Assembly: GCA_963854835.1 (NCBI GenBank)
Contig: OY978528.1
Span: 34,331,335 to 34,395,334 of the forward strand
Reading direction: 5' to 3'
Source: Megamerina dolium
Taxonomy: Eukaryota; Arthropoda; Insecta; Diptera; Megamerinidae
DNA length: 64,000 bases
Numbering within the stretch: position 1 is the first letter of the stretch; each line of letters opens with the position of its first letter. This document shows positions 1 to 12,785 of this stretch, piece after piece. Under the pieces are notes generated by a model. That model was not told the origin of the DNA, made no database searches, and was given only the letters and a program-made list of their open reading frames with translations. The translations under genes were made by a program, and so were the position numbers.

Positions 1-1155
1 CACATTGAAAAATTTCACTTTAACTTTTTCAGCTTTTATTATTCACATTGATTTGATGAAATTTTCTAGAATACCAGCGATATTATTTTGTAATATTTTA
101 TATTTCATAACAGAGTAATGCATAATGAATTTGTGTCGAATTCGAAGTGATTACTTCTTATATAATTGTTATCTCGGATATCCAATGGCTAATGCGATGT
201 TTCGATATTATTACATAATCTATGGTATTTTGTAATGCTGTCAAACTATGTCGAACTCACTTGCTATGCTATTTGGCACTATGAACAGTAATATATTTTC
301 TACTGTTAATATGCTAATAATAATATCTGCGTATAGTCTCTTTCATACGTATAGAGGCATATTCGTATATGTCTAAAAGCTGCGCAAATAACTACCTACA
401 AATACACAGTGTTTGTGGGATAAACGCATATTTTATCAAATTTATTTGGCATAAACTATATTTGGATGGCACGCTGCATAATAGCATACGAATATTTATG
501 CATTGTTATGCTTATGCAGCAATGCATTAACAAGTGTATGCGTGTGCGCACACATATGTGAATACACTATGAGTGTGTACATATAGTATGCTATACGAGT
601 ACTTTTAGGCATCTAATACATGCATTTCTCGACATAATATACTATGCTATTGGCAATTACAATTTAGTGCATTTTGCTGCTGTTGCTTTCATTTATTACT
701 TGTGTGCACTTTGGGCGTATACGCACCTTAAATTGAATAGTAAATACTAATATCGCATGCATATGTCTATACATCTATTATAGACAATGTGTCTATACAT
801 CAGTTGAACTTTCTGTCTTATAAAATTTATACTTTAACTAAATAAATTTATTATTATATATGTACAAAATAAATGATTTACTTCATTAGGTGAAGGAGTT
901 TCGTGTTTGAATATACTAACATATTTATAATTCAGAATTCTGAGTGTGAGTATTAATGTCGGATATATAGAAACAAATTTTATTTTATGGTCTATTAAAT
1001 AAACTATTTTTGAATTGCACAAATGTTCCTTTAATATTCCACATAGATAAATGCATATGCGTTTACATTACGAAAGACCAGTTGTATATAAATATTTGCA
1101 TCAAGCTAATATTCATATAAAATTGATATATATACTACAATAGTATGATAATAAA
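1..1155. other. AT-rich intergenic DNA
   Basis: No supported gene. The stretch is very AT-rich and full of short TATG/CATA runs. The only open frame (62 codons, minus strand) is low-complexity and has no recognisable features. No repeat shared with the rest of the window was seen. Confidence 0.6.
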
Positions 1156-1381
1156 GGGGTGCTACTGGGGTAGTGACGCGATTATATAGCCTCTCCTATT
1201 CAATTGTCAACCTCACCTACACGTCGGTGCACCCTGTCGATAACAGAAGAGGCTCTGACGACATAACACTTTAAGCTAAGGTGTTGATGTACCCGTGCCG
1301 AGAGCTGAATGGCTGGTAGTGATTAAAGAACCAAGTCGTTAACGGTCCCCTCCGATGCCCAGGCAAGGTCGGTTGTATTAA

Positions 1382-2691
1382 GTGCCTTACCCTGGTATAC
1401 TGGCTCTGCTGGTGTGGACTCTTCTTTCCAGTTCACTCGTGGGAATCAAAACGGAGAACATACACAACAAAACCAAAAACCAGGAAGTAAGGGGGGGCGC
1501 TCTGGGAGCGCTTTCGGAGGATGATCTCTTGGCCAGTAGCCAGGAGAGCATCAAAAACAAGGATGACAAGGGTGCCAGACATAGCACCCCTGTCAGAGAC
1601 AATAACATTCCATCAACATCCAACAAAGGGAGCATGCCAGCCACAGCGGCCCCCAAGAAGTCTAAGGAGTCGTCCGGTACCCTGCTGAAAGCGAGGTATC
1701 AAAGGGCGCTTTTCATACTGGACAAGATCGCCAAAAATAAGAAAGATGGCAAAGTCCAAAAGCGGGATGCCGAGGATAAGGTCAGGTACGAGGCGGTGGT
1801 CAAGCAGTACGAGACCTCACTCGCAAACAAAGCAGCACAGCCACAACAACAGCTGAAGCAGACAGCGAAGCGGAATCGGTTACATGACGTGACCGATCAC
1901 CCCCCAAAAAAGGGCAAGTACTCCAAACAAGGGGGGGGGGTCATTCCGCTGTTGCTCCAGCGGCATGAAAGCAACCCTATAGCGAGGTGGCCAGAGACTT
2001 CCTCCAGGTTGCTATTGTTGACGCGAAGAGCAAAAATGGGAGGCCGGTGCTGGCAGTGTGGAGCTTTATTGAGGGACGGCTATCTGAGATGGTCGTCGAG
2101 CACCTCTTGGAGAAACAGACTCCAGTTCCTGCCTTCAACTGTGAGGAGGTTTGTCGAGGCTGTCGGGTAATCAAGTGCGCGGACGGATTCTCGAGGGAAT
2201 TTCTGGGCAAATGCGTAACTAAGATTAGTAACGCATGGGAAGGTCTTTCGCTTAAGATCATCCCGGCAGCGAAGATTCCCAGGAGGCCCCGGGCGCGTAT
2301 TTGGTTGCCAAAAATGGCAATGAAACTGGATGAGTCGAAGCTGATCCAGTGTTTGAAGCTGCAGAACCCAGGTGTCCCGATGGATGACTGGTCGGTCATT
2401 AAGATCGAAGAGCAGCAGCGCAACAGCCAGCCAGTCCTTCTGCTCATCTGCAATGAGTCCCTGGGAGCACTTGAGCAGAGAGAAAATAAGCTTCGGTTTG
2501 GCATCAGGGGGGCCAAAATGAAGGTGTTTCCGACCTCGGTGGCTCTGGATAATAACCTGGAAGAGGTTGATGACGCCAAAAAGCTCCTAGAGGGGCTCAA
2601 GCTCGGGGAAGGTGCCTCGTCATCAACCGAGCAAACTGGAAGTGCGCCACAAACCAGCAAACAAGGAGATGCTGAGAGTGGTGCAGATTAA
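1382..2691 (+). pseudogene. LINE ORF1 (nucleic-acid-binding protein), frameshifted
   Basis: The first part (1382-about 1980) is a Lys/Gln/Ser-rich basic domain. The second part (about 1987-2691) is a compact domain that includes EVARDFLQVAIVDAKSKNG and ends AESGAD*. The two lie in different frames. A run of ten G at 1931-1940 precedes the junction, and a TGA at 1966-1968 closes the second frame upstream, so the shift probably falls at about 1969-1987. The long upstream frame opens at GTG and no convincing ATG start is visible. Known ORF1 proteins of this group bind the element RNA; nothing in this copy suggests it still works. The end overlaps the start of ORF2, which is usual for these elements. 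Confidence 0.7.
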
Positions 2692-5600
2692 CTTGCAGCA
2701 TGCCAAAGCAGCCTCTGACAACCTAATAATCCTTCTCAGAGGGGAGGACATCGACACCTGTCTTATACAGGAACCCTGGATATGGCGCTCAAAGATTATG
2801 GGTCTGCACACCAGGGACTACAACCTTTTTTATACGCATGGTGAAGGTAAGCCAAGGGCGTGCATCCTGGTAAGAAACACAATTAACGCTTTCTTTCTAC
2901 CTAATTTTAGTTCTTACGATGTCGTAGTGGTCAAGATCGAGTCGCAGAGCGGTCGTAGTCTCATGATCGCTTCGGCGTACTTGTCGCATGACCGTCCAGC
3001 GCCTCCCGAGGAGGTCCAACGGCTCATCAGCAACATCAGTAACAGCAAAGAGGATGCTCCATTGGGCTGCGACGCCAATGCCACACATGCGATTTAGGGA
3101 AGCAGCGAAACAAATGAGCGAGGTGAGTCTCTTTTTGATTTTATAATATCCTACGATCTCAATATTTGTAACAGGGGCGATTCACCTACCTTCACTTTCC
3201 CCGGTTAGGAAACCTGTAGGGGTGGGAAGAAGTCCTTGATATTACACTCACAACTAACTCTCTCGACCTTGTAATTCGTAACTGGACAGTTTCGAAACGA
3301 ATCTTCCTGTCGGATCATCGAATGATTCTCTTTGACCTAGGCTGGGAGAGGGAGATTAGACAACCACATAGAAACCCCAAACGAACATCTTGGAATCTGT
3401 TTGACAAGGTAGTTAGCGATAGACTCCATAGAAATAGAACAGCCATAGAGTCCCGGAATAATCTGGAAGACCGGGTCAAGTCTCTAGAAAAAAGTTTTCA
3501 GATGGCCTACAAAGTTGCCTGTCCTATATCTAGGAGTAAGAAGATCTTCCCGCCATGGTGGGATAGGGATCTGAGTGACCTGAGGTCCAAGCTCAGGTGA
3601 ATCTTTAACGACTGCTATGCAACGGGTGACTTTCAGGAGTATAGATATTCCCTGAGGGAATATAAAAAAGCTATACGAACTGCAAAGACAAAATCTTGGC
3701 GGTAACATTGCGAGTCGATAGAGGCCACGAAGGACTCAGCAAGACTCGGTAAAATCCTGGCTAAAGACCACTCAAATAAAACCTTTATAAAGCGCGCCGA
3801 TGGCACTTGGGCGGAATCGGCTGCCGAAACTCTAGATATCCTCATAGATACTCACTTTCCAGACAGTCCTGATGAGGCAACGCAAGGAAGCGAACCGGTA
3901 CAGCAGGAAGTATCGGCGGCGCTGCTGGATAAAATCATGACTGAGGAGAAAATAGGGTGGGCAATTAATAGTTTCTCACCTTTTAAATCCCCGGGGGTAG
4001 ACGGTATTCTCCCTATAATGATGCAGAAGACTCAGAATTCTTTGGTTAAGGAGCTAAAGGAGATCTTCCGTGCTTGTATTCGCTACAACCATATCCCGAC
4101 TACATGGAGGAGAACAAGGGTGGTTTTCATTCCCAAATCGGGTAGAATAGGACATGAATTGGCCAAGGACTTCAGGCCAATAAGTCTTATGTCCTTTGTA
4201 TTAAAAACTCTAAAAAGAATCTTAGACTTATATATACGGGAGCTTCTAGATGAGAAATCTCTCTCTTCAGTACAGCATGCGTACTTGAGGGGGAGGTCTA
4301 CAGAAACTGCGCTAGATGAGGTGGTACGCACAGTGGAGAGGTCCCTATTGTATAAACAATTCACACTGGCGGCGTTTGTTGACGTAGAGGGAGCGTTCAA
4401 TAACGTCAAGGCGGATTCCATTAGATCCGCCCTTGCCAGGACAGAAATAGCAGAACCAATTAGAAATTGGATCTCATCCTTACTCATTAACCGCGAAATA
4501 ACAGCTGAGCTAGGGGGTGCAAAACGTAGTAAGCGGGTACGTAGAGGCACACCTCAGGGGGGCGTGCTGTCCCCTGCTCTGGCTCATAACTATAAACGAT
4601 ATCCTTGTGGAACTTAACGCAAATGGAGTTAAGATTTTAGCGTACGCTGATGATGTAGCGATCCTGGTCTCGGGTCCCTTCCCTTCCGTGATGAGTGAAA
4701 TCATGGAACGAACATTAGCAAAACTAAGTAGGTGGGCACAAGATTGTGGCCTTAGGTTGAATCCGGAAAAGACGGAGTTACTGCTCTTTACGAGAAAGTA
4801 CAAACCACCTACCTTCAGACTACCAACATTAAATGGACAGCAATTAACCCTATCGAACAGTACCAAGTATCTGGGACTGACTATAGACTGCAAACTGAAT
4901 TGGAAAACATGCATCGAGGAGAGAGTACGGCAGGCATGCATCACTTTCTATGCTTGCAAATCGATGTTTGGTAAGAAGTGGGGTCTAAGGCCGAACATGG
5001 TACTCTGGATGTACCAAGCGGTAGAGAGACCGGTGTTGACCTATGGCTCTGTAGTTTGGTGGGAAGCTCTACGGAAGAACAATAAACTACGGAAAGTTCA
5101 GAGCACTGCGTGCGTTGGTGCCACTGGGGCCTGTCGCACCTGCCCTGCAGCGGCAATGGATCCTATTTTGAACCTCCTTCCAATTGACTTGCACATACTA
5201 TGTACTGCATCGCAAACATCACTCAGACTCAGGGAATCTGGATGTTGGAAGTGTACTCAACAAGGACACAGTAGCATCCTTAGGAATGTACCAATAGATT
5301 TAGTTGACAACAGGACGGACTTCTGCGCTCGCAAGCTGGCTTTTGAGAGAGGCATCAAGGCCGTATTTCCAAGTAGAAATGAGTGGAAGAAAGGTGGGAT
5401 CCTGACTGGTAGGGATACACACATTTTCACTGATGGTTCCAAAATGGACTCTGGAGTTGGAGCTGGAATCTATTCGGAGTCCTTAGAAATATCAACGTCC
5501 GTAAAACTCCCTTCTTATTGCACTGTGTTCCAGGCGGAGGTATACACAATTCTGCAAGCATGCGAATTGCTCCAACAAAGGAACATAACTGCCAGGCAGC

Positions 5601-6214
5601 CATAAAGGCGCTAGCCGCGCCAACTGTTAGCTCAAAGCTGGTCGGAGAGTGTAAACAAATAATAACCGCAATATCTGCCTACTTCGAAGTATCAGTTATC
5701 TGGGTTCCAGGACACAAGGGAATCGCAGGCAACGAGAATGCTGATAAGCTAGCTCGCAGGGGCTCATCTGCAGACAATAAACGAACATCCTATGCCGATG
5801 TAGGTGTTCCCCTATCTGAAGCCAAGGGGATTATTCAAAAACACTACCTAAACAAAGCGCAGCGGAAATGGACAAGGCTGTCTGGCCAGGTGGCCAGACT
5901 ACAGCGAGAAGAGGACAAGGAGCCTTCTGAGTAGATCTAGGGCCGTCACACACAAACTAATAGCAGTATGCACAGGACACTGGGCCATTGGTACACATGC
6001 GGAGAAAATGGGTATCCCGCACAACGACCATTGCAGAAGCTGCAACGACATAACCGCTAAGGAGACGGTAGAGCATTTCTTGTGCAAATGCCCGGCCTTA
6101 TGCAGAAACCGATTAACATCCTTAGGTAGCCCTTTCTTTGATAACCTAGGACAGGTATCTAAAATAGAGATCTCCCATATCCTTCAGTTCATAAACAACT
6201 CCGGCTGGTTGTAA
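2669..6214 (+). pseudogene. LINE ORF2 (endonuclease, RT, RNase H), broken
   Basis: The ATG at 2669 opens an endonuclease domain (VVQINLQHAKAA, CLIQEPWI). The frame is stopped by TAG at 3095-3097, at a site that aligns with a tryptophan in related proteins. Further pieces lie in shifting frames. Reverse transcriptase runs about 3937-4800, with the GTPQGGVLSP motif near 4547 and the catalytic AYADDVAILV near 4640. RNase H runs about 5420-5760, with FTDGSKMDSG and later WVPGHKGIAGNENADKLAR. A CCHC knuckle (CRSCNDITAKETVEHFLCKC) is near 6030. At least four frame changes separate the parts, so the gene is dead even though the YADD and RNase H motifs survive. Confidence 0.85.
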
Positions 6215-6300
6215 CATATCCTTCAACACTCAGTAGGTCTTAGCGAGATTTATGGCTCAAAACGGCATTTTATTTGATAATAAAACAGTTAAACAAGCTT

Positions 6301-7264
6301 TTAATAAAAATGAAATTATATACCTAAGTATTTTAAAGTATATTGAATGTAATGTATGTGGTATAAACGATGTACTCATACCATGAATGCCCCTTGTAAT
6401 AGCACCGAATACTGCTACTAATTCTACTATACCGACCTAATGCTTATATGCAGAAGAAATCAAGGCTGATTTAAGTCTACCAAAGGATGATATATTCGAC
6501 TTTGATTTTAATTTGTTATTCTTAAATATCACTCTTAAGAAGAAGCTTGCATTGAACAAGTGACCACGTGCACACTGTCCTTCACTTAATATACAACGCA
6601 TTGGTTAGGGAGTATGTATTATACGGGTGATGCTCGATGACCTATTTATTATACCATTATTCTATTTATTTTGCATCCTTCATCTATCCAACATATTTAG
6701 ATGAAAATAATGGTAAACAAATACTCTTCTCTACAAAAGATACTTCAAGAAGTTCCTTAATCACAAGGTAGTAATGAAGCTAATTCCTTCCCTGCGCGAA
6801 AATGAGTAATGTATTGCCAATGGATTAAATAATATGTTAGCATGCATGAATTTGGCATGGCAATCGCTACATTCAATATCCTTGAAGGTAACTAACTTCT
6901 ACGTCTTACGGTCGGCTTCATTATAACACTGCGTAATGCCTGTCCACCAGGAGATGTGCTATAATTAACAGATTTTCACATCATTACAAAAAAGATTATC
7001 AAAAATGCAATAAAAGTTAATGATCCACTTTTATATACATATTTATAGTACATGTGAATAAACATATATGTATGTATTTATATATGTATATGTATAGTAT
7101 GTTTATACATATATTTAGATATTTATCGTAATAATCATCAACAATATTATATGTATAATAATTATCACATACGTCAACATAATTTGTTAATTACAAAAAA
7201 ATGTTAAATCATAAATCCTTAGAGTAAGTTTATGATATTGCACATAGAATATTTCTGCACATAG
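6301..7264. other. Intergenic, one candidate short exon
   Basis: Mostly AT-rich sequence with no homology to other parts of the window. The one thing of note is a 110-base stretch after an AG at 6452-6453 (listed separately). Confidence 0.4.
6454..6563 (+). CDS. Candidate terminal coding exon (weak)
   Basis: After a possible splice acceptor (TTATATGCAG ending at 6453), a frame of two bases plus 36 codons ends at TGA 6561-6563. It reads EIKADLSLPKDDIFDFDFNL then a Lys/Leu-rich tail. The mix of charged and aromatic residues looks more protein-like than the surrounding AT-rich DNA. However, there is no upstream exon I can join to it, and the adjacent LINE may have supplied or disrupted it. It could be chance or an old transposon remnant. 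Confidence 0.2.
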
Positions 7265-7338
7265 AATATTTTCCGGGGATTGAACCCACGACCTACAGAT
7301 CGGAAAGTAAACGCACTAACCACTGAGCTATGACACCC
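7265..7338 (-). repeat. SINE fragment (tRNA-like head only)
   Basis: On the minus strand this reads as the head of the SINE described at 17701: an A-box-like TAGCTCAGTGGTTAG and a B-box-like GGTTCAATCCC. It ends right after CCCCGG, without the body. There is no 3' acceptor stem pairing with the 5' GGGTGTC, so it is a SINE head and not a functional tRNA gene. Confidence 0.75.
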
Positions 7339-7560
7339 ACATTGAATATTTTGTTATGTGCTTAAGATTGAGTTTCAAAATAAGAACAAGTTATTTCTGA
7401 TTGCTCTGATCAATTTTACAACGTTTAATAATTTTTTATAAATTTATTTTACGGTTTTTAACGGTTAATTTTGAATTCGGAAATGAAACTATATTACGAA
7501 TGATTTATTATTATGCTAACAATTGCAATTGAAAATTAAATATTTACCGTACAGAAATAC

Positions 7561-7725
7561 AATGGCGTAGTCAGGGTGGTTAGGGGGATAGATCCCCTTT
7601 TGGCCGTTGGACTTGTTAAAAAAGAAAAATAATAATATATAGATATTTAAGAATCATTCATTAACATTTTTTTCTTATATAGCTTTTTCATCTAATCCCT
7701 TTTTGCATAAATCCTGGCTACGCTA
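7561..7725. mobile_element. Possible short MITE
   Basis: The left edge ATGGCGTAGTCAGG (near 7563) is matched in inverse by CCTGGCTACGCTACTG near 7712. The interior also pairs loosely (TTAGGGGGAT against AATCCCTTTTTG). Similar GGCGTAGCCAGG ends are common on short inverted-repeat elements of animals. No target duplication is clear. Confidence 0.35.
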
Positions 7726-9138
7726 CTGCAGTAGTGAATTCATTATCTGAAGCGTTCAAAAACAGAATGCATGTCCTTCTAAAGTAGTATAATTTTCAGT
7801 TATTTAGTAAAACTTTTGGACCCGATTGTCACGTCTTCTTTCAAGTGTTTGAGAATTAACTGATTTTTTCTTGCAACATATGTATTTGGTTGATTTTATA
7901 ACTTTTATATAGCAAATATTGGATATCAAGAGCAATTTTAATTTTAAAGTATTTTTATGATCCCGGTATAGCTTTTGGAAATCTCTAAATTCCGTTGTTA
8001 AGAAGGCAAAAGCCCTTAAAATTGGCTTTCTTAGCATATTTTGCCATGTGAGTGCGTTTTATTAGAATTTCTGATTAGAGTTTTCAAGAATTTGAGCAGA
8101 CACATAAATGTTCAAATGTGTATGCATATTTGATTAATATTGTACATATTTGCTTACAGAGATGCACAGAAATGTACATTTATGGGTATTTCCCAGGAAA
8201 TGTTAACCATTATTGAAAACAAATTATTAATTGAAAATGACCGAAAATCGCCTTTAACAACTAATAATTAAGCCTAAATACATTATTATGTTATTGATAG
8301 GATATTTTTTTTTTCAAAGTTATTTTCGAAGTGTATATTGCAAATTTCTATTGGCAGATATGAACTCGTGAATATCCTAGGATATGCATATACATATAAC
8401 GTATGTACTGAAGAGGATACATCAATAATGAGAGACCTGTTTCAATACTAATATTAGTGTTGTATCCATTTCCATAAATTTGGCTCTATTTAGTTGCTGG
8501 AATGTTTAAATTTATAAATTTTATAAATCAATGTTAATCATTTTATGCTGATTACTCGGGAGCTATATTACAAAACAATTTGTTGGATGCATATGTGTAT
8601 ATATGCATGCGTATACACTGTATGCTATATAGGTACGTGATGAAAATCTGAATAATCGAATTATCTTTGTAATTTGGCAATAATAATAATAACAATAATA
8701 ATAACACCAGTCAACAATATACATAGATAATTAGAAATGCGTATGCTACGCGTAAATAATATGTGCTTAATGCAGTGCGTTAATTGCAATCACCTACTAA
8801 AAATGTGCTATATTGCATTCTAATTATATTGATTTGGTTAGTTGTTGTCAGTCTTTTAACAATTAAATCAACTGGTTAGAAAATTCACTTCAATAAATAT
8901 ATATGTACCTGTATAGCACATGTTTATTATTATTGTGGTTTTATTATACTGTGGTACAATGTGGTTTAATATTACCACAAATAAATGGTCATATATGCAT
9001 TTTTTATTGCATAATTTGAAATAATTGTGTATATTTCACACGTTCTGCATTTTTAATCAAATATCGTATTCAGGTACAATGGTGGCAAAAACCTCGTCAT
9101 CAACTATCGTCCATTTTAAATTTCTCCGAGAATCGTAT
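7726..9138. other. AT-rich intergenic DNA
   Basis: No gene or repeat recognised. A short AAT-type run occurs near 8681-8705. The 77-codon minus-strand frame at 7804-8037 is Lys/Thr-rich, without motifs, and I do not support it. Confidence 0.5.
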
Positions 9139-9387
<249 letters not shown>

Positions 9388-10246
9388 TTTTTATAACTCT
9401 ACCTCTTTTCGAGGGTTATGTGCGGTATGTGCTTTTTGTGCGACAGAGAGCTGCAACGGGTACATAATTTTCGTGCGCACTCGAGTATACACTCGGATTT
9501 TGTTGCAATCAAACTTTTAAGTACGAGTACAAGTATTGGCCGCTAGGAGCGAGTGTTAGACGAACATGCTGTTCGCAAAACTCGAACCAAATGCGCAAAT
9601 GTTTGATATAATCGAGTGTCGAATGGACACTCGTACACACACGAACAGCTACTCGGCACACGAGCTGATTGAATGCATTCGAGTAACACTCGAGTGTGCA
9701 CAAAATTTGCATATAATCTTAAATAATATATTGTTACGTTTTTATTCTGTGAACGTTTAATTCTATTTGAATTACCTTGTTCGATCACTGGATTCTGTTA
9801 ATGATAACTGCAACACTTATTTTGTACAACTATATTCAGCAACAATTTATTTAATAATCTCTATTTACAATCAACACTGTTTACAATCAACTATTTACTA
9901 TAACACTTAAATGTACTTGCAACTTTTGCCTCTGTATCAATGTTTTCGCAATCACGTTCGGAAGTAGATTGATTTTTCTTCTCAACACTGGCTCTATTTA
10001 TACTCTGTTGGCAACACCCCAGAATCTTCCTTTATCGAGATTCTTCTCTTCCTTTCTCGTTGGCTTGTTCTGGTTATCGCTTATTTCTTTTTGTTGACAT
10101 TCGTTTCGATGCCAATAGAGTCAGTCACAATAGTGATGAGTAATCAACTATCGATACTCGTTACAATATGTATGAACGGCAGTCAACCTTTTTATGAGAA
10201 GTGATTAACAGCAATTAGCGAAGCTTTATGTGTTTTTAAGTTCAGA

Positions 10247-12129
10247 ATGACAACAAGAGAAAATTCTATTAGTGAGGACATTGCCAATGGCAACTATACA
10301 CTGTCTGGCCGGCGCAAAGGGCGAAGTTTCGTATGGAATGTTTTATCAGAAATCATACAGCCGGATGAAACTGTACTGGAAGGTTTTGTTAACTGTCGCA
10401 GTTGCTTAAAAGTATTAAAGTATTGCAATGGACAGACGTCTAACCTAATTCGTCACCCATGCTGCAAAAAAATCAAAGAGTCGCAGCACTTAAAAACTGT
10501 CACAGCGTCAGACAAAAATGAAGCCATTGAAAAATGCACATCATGGATTATTGAAGACTGTCGGCCATTTTCAGCAGTTCAAGGTTCTGGCTTCTCGAAA
10601 CTGGTAAAATTCTTTATCAAGATTGGTGCAACGTATGGCGAGCACGTTGATGTAGAGGATTTGCTACCTAACCCAACAACAATTTCCCGCAAAGCCCAAA
10701 AGTACGCAAATGAAAAAAAAGAAAAACTTAAAGAAGAAATAAATAACATTGTGAGCAGCGGTGGAGCTACAGCTACAATCGACATGTGGACGGACAACTA
10801 CGTAAAGCGGAACTTCTTGGGCGTCACCTTCCACTACCAAAAAGATTTAAAATTCTAACATGTGGTGCTGGGCATGAAATCAATGGATTTTGAGAGGTCT
10901 ACGGGTGATAATGTGTTGAAGAAGCTTGACAGTCTTTTCAATGAATATGGTGTTCAAAATATGGACCGAATTAAATTTATAACTGACATAGGAAGTAATA
11001 TGGTTAAAGCATTACACCAAAATATACGCCTAAACTGCAGCAGCCATTTATTTTCAAATGTTTTGGACAAGTCGTTCGCTGATACAAAAGAGCTCACAGA
11101 TGTTTTAGAATCTTGCAAAAAAATTGTCAAATATTTTAAAAAAGCAAATTTGCAGCATCTTCTACACACTTCGTTAAAAGCCCAATGCCCTACTCGGTGG
11201 AATTCTCACTACGGAATGATTAAATCCATTATTGACAATTGGGTAGAAATTAATAATGTTCTGATTGATAACGAACAAAGCCAACGATTGCTACACGTTA
11301 ATATACCCATTCTGAAAGTCTTGTTTGAATTGTGTAAGGATTTTGAAACTGTGTTCAAGAAATTACAACTTTGCAGTTCTCCATCACTTTGCTATGTTTC
11401 CCATCTATTTTAAAAATAAAAAACATTTGCGAACCGAACAGTGAAGATATTGCTGCAATATCGGTGCTAAAAGCGAACATTAAACAAAAAATTGATGAAA
11501 TATGGGTCGCCAATTTAAGTTTGTGGCATAAAGCTGCATGCTTTTTGTACCCGCCTGCTATAAATATGCAGCCAAATGATTTGCAAAGTATAAAGAATTT
11601 TTGCATTTCTCAAATTCAAAATAATGCATATACAGCAGAAACATTTTCACAACCATCGTCTGTGTTATTGACGGAAAACGACTCCTTAAGCCCAACAACA
11701 CCCAACGCTTCTACTTCCACATCCCGTTTTTCTTTTAATGAAAGTGACTTAGATCAAAGTCATTCAAGTTTCCCAGCTGCGATTTCCAATAAAAGCAATG
11801 ATTCATTCTTTTTCTCAAATTTGCTTAAGTCATCTGACTCAAATATCATAGAAAAGCCTGAAGATGAATTAGAAAGATACAGCAAAGAAATAGTTGCGAT
11901 GACTGAAACATTTAATTTAATGGAGTGGTGGCAAATAAATCAGAAGAAATATCCCTACCTTTCAAAACTGGCATTGCAGATTCATTCAATGCCAGCTAGC
12001 AGTGCAGCCGCCGAGAGATCTTTTTCTTTGGCTGGCAACATAATATCAGAAAAAAGAAATAGACTAGGGCCAGGATCGGTAGACAGCTTGCTGTTCTTAA
12101 ATTCTTATTATAAAAATTACAATGTTTGA
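10247..12129 (+). pseudogene. hAT transposase (hobo/Hermes type), inactivated
   Basis: The ATG at 10247 opens a BED-type zinc finger (Cys/Cys/His/Cys around residues 50-76, CRSCLK to NLIRHPCC). The catalytic core follows, with TIDMWTDNY around residues 180-190 and FITDIGSNM in the next segment, the positions where hAT transposases carry the two catalytic Asp. An RW motif (CPTRWNSHYG) marks the helical insertion. The C-terminal dimerisation domain (SSAAAERSFSLAGNIISEKR) carries the Glu usually taken as the third catalytic residue. Breaks: an in-frame TAA at 10856-10858, and a frame change near 11390-11415 between the second and third pieces. The key motifs are otherwise kept, so the loss looks recent. 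Confidence 0.88.
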
Positions 12130-12248
12130 AAGTCATACTGCATTTTCGATCTCAAATGTTTCTTCTGTTTTTGACTATTAGTAAAATTTACAATCTTAAA
12201 CTTAACATTTATAATACATGTAAAGTGATAAGTGCCATAAAATGGATT

Positions 12249-12290
12249 TTTATACCCTGCATAATGCAATATGCATGGTATATTCATTTT
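12249..12290 (+). repeat. Isolated Helentron 5' terminus inside the hAT element
   Basis: The stretch beginning TTATACCCTGCATAATGCAA matches base for base, by eye, the 5' end of the Helentron-like elements at 14488 and 20226 (read on the minus strand) for about 40 bases, then diverges. It lies between the transposase stop and the hAT right end. It is either a truncated insertion or a shared end sequence. Confidence 0.7.
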
Positions 12291-12785
12291 CTTTTCTTTT
12301 TACTTATTATTTTTATTTCTTAAATTAAGGTTTTTAAAAAAAATGAATATATTTAAATGCAATGAAGTGTTTCTTTTTGTTTTAATACTTTTGTTTATTT
12401 ATTATTTGTTAAGTAATAAATACCATGAAATGAGTTTTGAATGAATTCTATCCTTAAACTGCAGTTTTCTTTTTTAATACAAAGCCTAATACAGTGTGTA
12501 AGCTAAGACCGAATGCGGCATCAACACTCGAGTACTTACTCGAGTGTTTCGTTCACAATCAGCTTGTGCACAACACAACCGAAATAAAAATACACACAAA
12601 ACTCGAGTTTGCTGCATATACTCGAATATAAGCACGTCGTGATCGTTTGTTCGCATTATTTTCAGTTCGGGTGTCAAACTCGATCGAACTTGTGTTTGAC
12701 GAGTGCTACGACACACTCGTATCGAATTTAAGCGAGTGTGATTGAGCAAGCTCGAACATACTCGAAGCTGTTCTCTGGTGTGCGA

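Larger units (their letters stand above)
1156..6300 (+). mobile_element. Decayed LOA/I-like non-LTR retrotransposon (LINE)
   Basis: A near full-length but inactive LINE. It has a GC-richer leader from about 1156, ORF1 (about 1382-2691), ORF2 (about 2669-6214) and a short 3' UTR. ORF2 carries, in order, an apurinic-type endonuclease, reverse transcriptase, RNase H and a C-terminal CCHC knuckle. RNase H with that order points to the LOA or I group of the jockey/I lineage; I prefer LOA from the endonuclease start (INLQHAKAA, IQEPWI). Neither end is exact and no target duplication was found. Base composition is clearly less AT-rich than the flanks. Confidence 0.85.
9444..12777 (+). mobile_element. 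hobo/Hermes-like hAT transposon, about 3.3 kb
   Basis: The left end CAGAGAGCTGCAACGGG (9444) is matched by the inverse of the right end, CAGAGAACAGCTTCGAG (ending 12777). CAGAGA is the start typical of hobo and Hermes. The flanking 8 bases are TTGTGCGA (9436-9443) and GTGTGCGA (12778-12785), 7 of 8 identical, as expected for a hAT target duplication. Both subterminal regions (9470-9690 and 12520-12770) are packed with ACTCGAG or CGAGTGT motifs, probably transposase-binding sites. Inside is a broken transposase gene. About 40 bp matching the Helentron 5' end sit near 12249-12290. Confidence 0.9.

Noticed and set aside
7265..7338. Functional tRNA gene
   Set aside because: It has A- and B-box-like motifs but no matching acceptor stem, and the same head begins full SINEs elsewhere.
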